DNA of 64,000 bases from assembly GCF_000246985.2 (NCBI RefSeq), contig NC_022084.1, positions 243,994-307,993 of the forward strand, read 5' to 3'. Source of the DNA: Thermococcus litoralis DSM 5473. Its GTDB lineage: Archaea; Methanobacteriota_B; Thermococci; Thermococcales; Thermococcaceae. The notes under the pieces are model-generated. The model did no database searches. It was given only the letters and a program-made list of their open reading frames with translations, and was not told where the DNA came from. Positions 57,312 through 64,000 of this stretch are shown here, piece by piece (position 1 is the first letter of the stretch; each line of letters begins with the position of its first letter). A program made the translations under genes and the position numbers.

Positions 57312-58036
57312 ATTTTTTCAGCTTTTTCTACTAGAGCCCTTAAGCTTACAATCAGCTCGTTTTCGTCTTTAGCTTTTGATATAACCAGAGGGACTCTCTC
57401 CCTCTCCGCTATTTTTACAGCGAGTTCATCAAGTCTTTTAACCCCATGGAGGACAACTACCGCTGGTTTTAATCCCTGGACTCTTATGGCGATCATTGGA
57501 CTCCTTCCCGTGGTCACTTTGGTGAAGACTAACGCTCTTTCAGTGGTCCACCCGTAGAGCTTCAAAAACTCATCACTGCTCATTTCTAAAATGGCTTGTA
57601 TGCTGTCTATAACGGTATAACCATAAATTTTCCTTCCAAGAAGATCTTCATTTGCAGCAATCTCTCCCTTTACCGCAGTAACTATATCGGCAACTGTAAC
57701 GGGAAAGGCAAACTCCCTTATGTCGAGGATAGCATTTGTGGGGAGATCACTACCTATAGTCCTGCTAAAAGCCCTTATGACATTCCCTCCTCTCTTCTCA
57801 TCTATTTCTAGGAGGGCCTCAACGAATTTCCTAATCGTGGAAGCACCAGGGCTTTTTCTTCTACCACCCTCATAATCGCTGATCACCGAAGAAGATACAC
57901 CAAGAAACTCGGCAAGTTCAGTCTGACTTATGCCAAATATTTCTCTCCACTTTCTCATGGTCTTTCCGGGATCTGAAGATAGGGTTATTTCCCCAGCAAT
58001 TCTTTTTGCCAGAGCTTCCTTCTCTTTCTCCAACAT
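57308..58036 (-). CDS. XRE-type HTH transcriptional regulator (COG1709-like)
   Basis: A 242-residue regulator. The N-terminal HTH (W-R-E-I-F-G-I-S-Q-T-E-L-A-E-F-L-G-V-S-S-S-V-I-S-D-Y-E-G-G-R-R) is strong. The C-terminal 150 residues form an uncharacterised alpha/beta sensor-like domain (V-V-V-L-H-G-V-K-R-L-D-E-L-A). This is a common archaeal predicted regulator family with unknown ligands. It is convergent with the phosphopantothenate synthetase gene (four-base overlap). A TATA-like A-C-T-T-A-T-A-A-C lies about 30 bases upstream. Confidence 0.82.
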   Translation of the reverse strand: MLEKEKEALAKRIAGEITLSSDPGKTMRKWREIFGISQTELAEFLGVSSSVISDYEGGRRKSPGASTIRKFVEALLEIDEKRGGNVIRAFSRTIGSDLPTNAILDIREFAFPVTVADIVTAVKGEIAANEDLLGRKIYGYTVIDSIQAILEMSSDEFLKLYGWTTERALVFTKVTTGRSPMIAIRVQGLKPAVVVLHGVKRLDELAVKIAERERVPLVISKAKDENELIVSLRALVEKAEKI

Positions 58037-58093
58037 AATTAATTCCTCACATTAAGTTGTTATAAGTTTTTCGGCAATTGCCTTATAGAAAGG

Positions 58094-58147
58094 GGGTAAT
58101 AACCCGCCCGAGTTCATCGACTCCGCCTTCGGCGGTGCTCCCCGGGC
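58094..58147. ncRNA. GC-rich structured RNA candidate
   Basis: In an otherwise AT-rich intergenic space, GGGT-AATA-ACCC (58094-58105) is followed by a long arm: lower stem GCCCG/CGGGC (58106-58110 with 58143-58147), a large internal loop (12 and 7 bases), and upper stem CCGCC-TTC-GGCGG (58123-58135). On the + strand AGA follows the lower stem, recalling an H/ACA hairpin with pocket and ANA box, but the upper stem is short and no K-turn is seen. GC-rich islands of this kind have revealed small RNAs in Pyrococcus. Strand is not settled. Confidence 0.55.
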
Positions 58148-58181
58148 AGAGGTAATTGGAACTTTTCATTAATAACCTTTG

Positions 58182-59435
58182 CTATTTCTTCATTTCCTCC
58201 TTTATTGTCTCGGCAAGCCTTTTTATACCTTCTCTAATCTTCTCCTCTGGAACATAGGTGAAGTTAAGCCTCATTGTGTTCTTAACATCCCTGTGGGCAA
58301 AGAAAGCCTCTCCCGGAACATACGCGACGCCTTTTGCAACGGCCTTCTCAAGCATAAGTTTTGTATCAATCCCCTCAGGGAGGGTCGCCCAAACGAACAT
58401 TCCACCCTCTGGCTTTGTCCACTTAACGCCATCTGGCATGAACTCTTCCAAGGCTTTTAGCATTGCATCTCTCCTTGGTTTGTAGAATTCAATTATCTTC
58501 GGTATGTGCTTATCTAAATATCCTCCCTCTACGTACTTCCACGCTATAACCTGGCTGAAGGTGTTTGTACAGAGATCAACGCTCTGCTTGGCTATCTCAA
58601 GTTTTCTTATGAAATGAGGCTCTGCAGCTATCCATCCAATTCTAAATCCTGGGGCAAGTATCTTGGAGAACGTTCCGAGATATATAACCCTGCCCTCTTC
58701 ATCCCATGCCTTAATGGGCTTTACCGGCTCACCAGAGTAGCGGAGCTCCCCATAGGGATTGTCTTCAACTATTATAAAGTCATATTGACTTGCAAGTTCG
58801 AGGAGCCTTTTTCTTCTCTTTTCATTCATTGTTACGCCCGCTGGGTTTTGGAAAGTTGGAATTGTGTAAACTATCTTCACTTTCTTCCCTTCTTTTTCCA
58901 GCTCCTGTAATTTTTCCTCAAGAAGATCAACGTTCATTCCCTCGTCGTCAAGAGGTATCTGAACAAATTCGGGCTCATAGTACTTGAAAGCTTGAAGGGC
59001 GGCAAGGTAAGTTGGAGCTTCAACTACAATAATATCCCCAGGATTTATGAAGACCCTACCGATTAGGTCAAGAGCTTGCTGTGAGCCACTTGTTGTCATA
59101 ATATCTACTTTGGAGATAGGGATATCGTATCTCTCTCTCATCCATTCGGCCAATGCAAGCCTCAAAGGAGTAAAACCTTTAGTGGTTCCATATTGAAGTG
59201 CCTGAGCTGCGTGCTTTTCAAGAACCTCCTTAGTGATTTCCCCAATTATCTCCACTGGGAAGGTTTCAGGCGCTGGAAGACCGCCAGCAAGTGAGATCAC
59301 ATCCGAAGTCTCAACGAGCTTTAAAAGCTCCCTAATTTCTGAAGCCTTCATCCCAAGAGCCTTTTCCGAGAAGTATTTTTCATAATCCAAAGTTGGTGCC
59401 TCCAATTTCTCCTTAAGCCTTTTCTCAAGCTCCAT
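58182..59435 (-). CDS. Class I PLP-dependent aminotransferase (LysN/2-aminoadipate type)
   Basis: A 417-residue aminotransferase of the PLP fold-type I MocR/LysN-like group. S-L-A-G-G-L-P-A-P-E-T-F-P, T-T-S-G-S-Q-Q-A-L-D, V-E-D-N-P-Y-G-E-L-R and G-T-F-S-K-I-L-A-P-G-F-R-I-G-W (the Lys that binds PLP) are seen. Members in Pyrococcus/Thermococcus act on aromatic, branched or aminoadipate substrates, so the precise substrate is open. The leader is about 70 bases from a TATA element G-G-T-T-T-A-T-A-T-T near 59530. Confidence 0.87.
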   Translation of the reverse strand: MELEKRLKEKLEAPTLDYEKYFSEKALGMKASEIRELLKLVETSDVISLAGGLPAPETFPVEIIGEITKEVLEKHAAQALQYGTTKGFTPLRLALAEWMRERYDIPISKVDIMTTSGSQQALDLIGRVFINPGDIIVVEAPTYLAALQAFKYYEPEFVQIPLDDEGMNVDLLEEKLQELEKEGKKVKIVYTIPTFQNPAGVTMNEKRRKRLLELASQYDFIIVEDNPYGELRYSGEPVKPIKAWDEEGRVIYLGTFSKILAPGFRIGWIAAEPHFIRKLEIAKQSVDLCTNTFSQVIAWKYVEGGYLDKHIPKIIEFYKPRRDAMLKALEEFMPDGVKWTKPEGGMFVWATLPEGIDTKLMLEKAVAKGVAYVPGEAFFAHRDVKNTMRLNFTYVPEEKIREGIKRLAETIKEEMKK

Positions 59436-59674
59436 CTTAATCTTCCTCCGTACAGTTTATTTAATGTACTAAAGTGAACACGTACCCTGTTTTATGCATT
59501 GATAGTTTTGTGGCAATTAAATATAAACCTTTCGGCGTTGGTCGGAAATACCCTTTATGTTTGTAAAGATTTGAAACGTGATAATTTTATGTACATCAAG
59601 GAACATATAAAAACATTAACGAACAGAAATTGAAGCAATAGGAGTGAGCTATATAAACCCATCTGAGGAATTAA

Positions 59675-61262
<1,588 letters not shown>

Positions 61263-61314
61263 CTCCAGCTCACCTCTGAAGACAATTCTCTCCAGCAAAC
61301 TTTTTCTAAGACGG

Positions 61315-61656
61315 CTAATTGGTCATTAATCCATTCTTAGCACTTTTTGACCATATTTTGGCGAAAAGTTTATAAAGATATCCCAGATAGCTAAAGTGGA
61401 CATGGCCGGGGTGGTGTAGCCTGGTTAGCACAGGGGACTGTGGATCCCCTAGCCCGGGTTCAAATCCCGGCCCCGGCCCCAGAAACAGACTTTTCTGAAA
61501 ATAGAGATTTAAAAGAGCCTCCTCAAGCAATTGAGACATGTTGATGCCTTCTCTCTTCGCGAACCCCACCAAATCCGCTCTGACTGAAAGCGTTACCTTC
61601 TTCTTTGATGCACGCTTTTGTACAGAATACGTATTCAAATACGTATTAGGAGACAT
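61315..61656 (-). CDS. Ribbon-helix-helix antitoxin-like protein whose 3' end runs antisense through tRNA-His
   Basis: The first 56 codons encode a CcdA/VapB-like DNA-binding fold: K-K-K-V-T-L-S-V-R-A-D-L-V-G-F-A-K-R-E-G-I-N and M-S-Q-L-L-E-E-A-L-L-N-L. The following codons read antisense across the tRNA (G-P-G-P-G-F-E-P-G-L-G-D) and on to a chance stop, so the C-terminal half is not a normal antitoxin tail. This looks like a gene cut at a recombination junction. GGAGGAGAT precedes the ATG. No toxin gene is adjacent. Whether the protein is made and functional is uncertain. Confidence 0.55.
   Translation of the reverse strand: MSPNTYLNTYSVQKRASKKKVTLSVRADLVGFAKREGINMSQLLEEALLNLYFQKSLFLGPGPGFEPGLGDPQSPVLTRLHHPGHVHFSYLGYLYKLFAKIWSKSAKNGLMTN
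61361..61377 (+). promoter_or_regulatory. tRNA-His promoter (BRE and TATA)
   Basis: GCGAAAA followed by GTTTATAAAG (61368-61377) lies about 30 bases before the tRNA 5' end, the textbook spacing for an archaeal tRNA promoter. Confidence 0.7.
61404..61481 (+). tRNA. tRNA-His (anticodon GTG)
   Basis: A full cloverleaf can be drawn: acceptor GCCGGGG/CCCCGGC, anticodon loop C-T-G-T-G-G-A with anticodon GTG between GGGGA and TCCCC, and T arm CCGGG-TTCAAAT-CCCGG. The extra G at position -1 (61404) and discriminator C (61478) are the His identity elements, and CCA (61479-61481) is encoded. No intron is seen. The antisense strand is covered by the end of a ribbon-helix-helix gene, and an AT-rich block begins right after its 3' end. 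Confidence 0.96.
61626..61647. repeat. Twin 10-bp palindromes AATACGTATT
   Basis: Two identical perfect palindromes AATACGTATT (61626-61635 and 61638-61647) are separated by two bases, 12 bp centre to centre, about one helical turn. The first extends to GAATACGTATTC. They lie in codons 4-10 of the ribbon-helix-helix gene, just inside its start, and may be an autoregulatory operator for tandem dimers. Confidence 0.6.
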
Positions 61657-61738
61657 ACATTATCTCCTCCATTTACAACTTCACAATTCTCTAACTCCCC
61701 TCTTTATTATCCTGATCTCATTAAACAAAAAAGAAAAG

Positions 61739-62599
61739 TCAAGAACGTTCTCTCAGCAAATTTGCTATGCCTCTCGTTAACTCTGCTATTGTCTCTAATG
61801 TAATTACGAGCGAATGTTTCTTTTTTGGATCATGAAATTCTTTGAAAGAATCTATCATCCCTACCCCATAGTACACAGCCTTTTCTATTGCGTTCTCTTT
61901 GGAATCTCCCTTCTCGAGCTGATAAATGTACTGTTGTGCAACTTTTTGAATAACCTCATATATCCCATTATTTGAAACCCATTTACGCATATTTCCAATT
62001 GCCAATTGTTGTTTTAGTTCATTAAACTCATCTATACTCAACTTGCCTTCGTATAGTAAATTGAACACACCATCAATAAAATCAAATTTCGGAATAGAAA
62101 TGCCTACCTTTTCCTCAATATTCTCTTTCACGAGTTCGAAATCCTGAACAACCTGTTCAATAGCCATCGTAAACTTTTTGTACAAATCCCTTGTAAATAC
62201 ATTTCTTTCAAAATCACCATGACCAAATTTTTTCAATCCAACATTTGCTCTCTTGTTAAATACTGCAAATCTCTCTGGGTCAATACAGAACAAAATCTCA
62301 GTAATACTCGCTGGTCCAAACCCCGGGATCTTTTCTTCTACCAACTTTTCTGGATCCTTCTTTACTACTTCGAGTTTTTCTGCAATATCCCCAACAGTAA
62401 ATCCTCGGTTTATAATCCTTCTGTCAATTGCTTTGTCTATTGAACTGATAGCTTCTGAAGCCCATAAAGACCTCAATAGGGACTCTAAAGCAGTTTTATT
62501 TCTTTTCTGTAGGAATCTTTCTAAATTTTGAAATACTTCTTCTCTGTGTCTTGCTCTCTCTATCCAATATCCTTTATCAAATAGAATGTCCGAGGCCAT
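61739..62599 (-). CDS. Protein of unknown function with HhH-like segment, accessory region
   Basis: A 286-residue helical protein. The middle I-P-G-F-G-P-A-S-I-T-E-I-L-F-C-I-D-P-E-R-F-A-V-F-N-K-R-A resembles a helix-hairpin-helix plus a segment found in restriction and other defence-associated proteins that check DNA ends. No nuclease motif is visible. GGGGTG precedes the ATG. It is more AT-rich than the core genes, lies directly beyond tRNA-His, and is upstream of the ribbon-helix-helix gene on the same strand. A defence or mobile-element role is inferred only from context. Confidence 0.55.
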   Translation of the reverse strand: MASDILFDKGYWIERARHREEVFQNLERFLQKRNKTALESLLRSLWASEAISSIDKAIDRRIINRGFTVGDIAEKLEVVKKDPEKLVEEKIPGFGPASITEILFCIDPERFAVFNKRANVGLKKFGHGDFERNVFTRDLYKKFTMAIEQVVQDFELVKENIEEKVGISIPKFDFIDGVFNLLYEGKLSIDEFNELKQQLAIGNMRKWVSNNGIYEVIQKVAQQYIYQLEKGDSKENAIEKAVYYGVGMIDSFKEFHDPKKKHSLVITLETIAELTRGIANLLRERS

Positions 62600-62916
62600 T
62601 TTAGAACACCCCTACGTACAATATCTTTGTCGCGTTTTAGTATAATAGCTTTTCGTATGAACTAAATGTTGTACCAAGATATGAAGAAAAAATTTATTCG
62701 ACAATATTGCCATTACTAGTATTGCTCGAGTCAGCTTCTGAAGATAAAAATAGATACATAAATACAATCACATACACAGCCGATAATATAAACTGATAAC
62801 ATAATAATAACTGATAATAACAACGAAGAATATTGAGGAAACATTACTTCTCAAACTGGCAACATAGTGGAAAAGAGTTTTATTAAATTAGCAACTAAAA
62901 TTATTTTGGATGGGCT
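62600..62916. other. AT-rich intergenic stretch with repeated AACTGATAA
   Basis: No gene is seen in these 317 bases. AACTGATAA occurs at 62791-62799 and again at 62809-62817, with a degenerate copy C-C-G-A-T-A-A-T-A before the first. The block is strongly AT-rich and contains TATA-like candidates for both flanking units, for example G-A-G-T-T-T-T-A-T-T-A-A-A near 62875 for the membrane genes. Confidence 0.4.
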
Positions 62917-63051
62917 ATGGAGTTGGACAATCCAAAAATCCTTGTTGCTTTCGTTAATTTCTTCTTTAGCATAGTAGTGTCCATATTATTTATTCCTATA
63001 CCAGAGGTAGCTCATCGAGAAGCCTATAGAACAAAATACCCACCGGGATGA
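62917..63051 (+). CDS. Single-pass membrane peptide, 44 residues
   Basis: A short gene with one predicted membrane helix (L-V-A-F-V-N-F-F-F-S-I-V-V-S-I-L-F-I), an acidic N-terminus (M-E-L-D-N-P-K) and a polar C-terminus rich in Arg, Tyr and Pro. Its stop overlaps the next start as ATGA, which supports reality through translational coupling to the transglutaminase-like gene. There is no strong GGTG site. Function is unknown. Confidence 0.5.
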   Translation: MELDNPKILVAFVNFFFSIVVSILFIPIPEVAHREAYRTKYPPG

Positions 63052-64000
63052 GAATCATGTTCCCGAGAATAATGCACACGATTAGAACTTTGGATAAAAG
63101 ACAATATTTGCCTTCAGAAAAAGATATAGAGCGCAAAGACATCAAAGAACTTTCCTACATTTTAAAAGAGGATTCTGATGTAAAGACACTCACAAATATC
63201 CTCGAATGGCAAGAGCGTAATATTAGGTACTGGGACGAGCGAGGATACTTGCATGCATTGTTTTGGATAATAGCAATAATGCTAATTCTATTCATACCGA
63301 AATTAGAGCTGCAAATTAAAGGTATTCTGATACTGGTAATTGTTGTGATTCTCTATGCCGGAAACATATATTTATATCTTTTACCACAAATTATCTTGCT
63401 GAGTTGGCTTCTTTTCGTTCTATGGTCCATTTATATTACCAATCCACTAGTTAGCATACAGATAGTTTCTCTTGGTCAAATAATTGTGTTGGCTGTAATT
63501 TTAGGAGGGCTAATTTCCCCTATTATTTATTTGTGGGTAAAATACCGGACAATAAAATACTACTCTCCTCATTTCAAATTGAGCGATACTTTTGAAACGA
63601 GTTTACCAGTAGAAAAAATTTTGAGTTATCGCCTCGCGGTGTGTAGGGACTATGCAAAATTAACAGCTGCGTTATTATTTAATCTCTACCCTGAAAACGA
63701 AATATACTTTATTGAAATCCCTAATCACGTTGCGACTGGAATAAAAATTAGGGATAAAATCTATGTACTGGATCAAAAATTGCCAATAACTTCATTAGAC
63801 CAATGGATACATTATTGGAAGTCAAGATTAAATAAAAAGGCACTAGAGGTTACAATTCTGAAAGCAGTTTATCAGAAGGGTAAAATAAAAATAGAAAAAG
63901 TAGACCAGAAAAAAGTCAAAAATCTCAATATTCCCACGGTAGATGTGAACTCTCTCAATAGAAAACTACCAGAAGAACTAGGTATTGAAGAAACAACAAC
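63048..64000 (+). CDS. Membrane protein with transglutaminase-like domain, partial
   Basis: At least 317 residues, running off the right edge. A charged N-terminal part of about 65 residues is followed by four to five hydrophobic helices (for example L-F-W-I-I-A-I-M-L-I-L-F-I). A transglutaminase-like core then carries a possible catalytic triad: Cys in A-V-C-R-D-Y-A-K-L, His in I-P-N-H-V-A-T-G-I, Asp in K-I-Y-V-L-D-Q. Such domains in prokaryotes act as cysteine proteases or crosslinkers. Base composition is AT-rich, consistent with the accessory block. ATG 63048 overlaps the stop of the small membrane peptide gene. Confidence 0.75.
   Translation, partial: MRIMFPRIMHTIRTLDKRQYLPSEKDIERKDIKELSYILKEDSDVKTLTNILEWQERNIRYWDERGYLHALFWIIAIMLILFIPKLELQIKGILILVIVVILYAGNIYLYLLPQIILLSWLLFVLWSIYITNPLVSIQIVSLGQIIVLAVILGGLISPIIYLWVKYRTIKYYSPHFKLSDTFETSLPVEKILSYRLAVCRDYAKLTAALLFNLYPENEIYFIEIPNHVATGIKIRDKIYVLDQKLPITSLDQWIHYWKSRLNKKALEVTILKAVYQKGKIKIEKVDQKKVKNLNIPTVDVNSLNRKLPEELGIEETT

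Noticed and set aside
61315-61480. Integrase fragment overlapping tRNA-His
   Set aside because: The overlapping frame is ribbon-helix-helix, with no tyrosine-recombinase motifs; the element type stays open.

Overview
The window is a gene-dense stretch of chromosome from a hyperthermophilic euryarchaeon of the Thermococcales, most likely a moderately AT-rich Thermococcus; the species is not determined here. The evidence is archaeal information-processing genes (aIF2-alpha, Nop10, RpoF, PCNA, GINS, TFS, GatDE, XPB helicase), order-typical genes (S-layer protein, iron alcohol dehydrogenase, ribose-1,5-bisphosphate isomerase, endonuclease Q, GH57 alpha-galactosidase), GGTG-type ribosome-binding sites and clear TATA elements.

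Layout. 1-5.7 kb: a partial lipoprotein gene with an apparent frameshift, a UbiD-type decarboxylase, an XPB-like helicase and truA. 5.9-12 kb: an uncalled 33-codon gene, then pheT and pheS separated by a divergent iron alcohol dehydrogenase, then threonine dehydrogenase. 12-19 kb: a TRAM protein, a MinD-like ATPase, HMG-CoA reductase, two tandem paralogous membrane proteins, and gatE-gatD. 19-23.5 kb: pus10 and the L21e-rpoF-DUF655-ksgA operon. 23.6-30 kb: a frame-interrupted radical SAM gene, the S-layer gene, a duplicated-domain protein and the radical SAM enzyme AmrS. 30-36 kb: an ABC exporter operon, a pentapeptide-repeat/potassium-channel fusion, a methyltransferase and a VapBC pair. 36-44 kb: a Bat-type regulator, an SDR, thiL and a galactose cluster (galK, galA, MFS transporter, GH1 glycosidase, galT). 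44-49 kb: endonuclease Q carrying an intein, then a translation operon (L44e, S27e, aIF2-alpha, Nop10, PAC2). 49-55.8 kb: ferritin-like protein, split LysO, aldo-keto reductase, two MIP18-like paralogs, a molybdopterin oxidoreductase, and a TFS/PCNA/GINS operon. 55.9-61.5 kb: a C/D box sRNA, phosphopantothenate synthetase, an HTH regulator, a GC-rich structured element, an aminotransferase, R15P isomerase, Taw3 and tRNA-His. 61.5-64 kb: an AT-rich block abutting tRNA-His, with a ribbon-helix-helix gene read antisense through the tRNA, an HhH protein, a one-helix peptide and a membrane transglutaminase-like protein; it looks like the edge of an integrated element.

Functionally linked sets are: mevalonate pathway (HMG-CoA reductase, candidate anhydromevalonate-phosphate decarboxylase), galactoside uptake and Leloir catabolism, tRNA maturation (TruA, Pus10, Taw3, GatDE, PheST), and replication/repair around PCNA (GINS, a small operon partner, and EndoQ with a C-terminal PIP box). 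The strongest second-look items are the EndoQ intein, the A_AAA_AAG frame switch in the radical SAM gene, the C/D box sRNA fused to a ribosome-binding site, the tRNA-His island junction with twin palindromes, and the pentapeptide-repeat ion channel.
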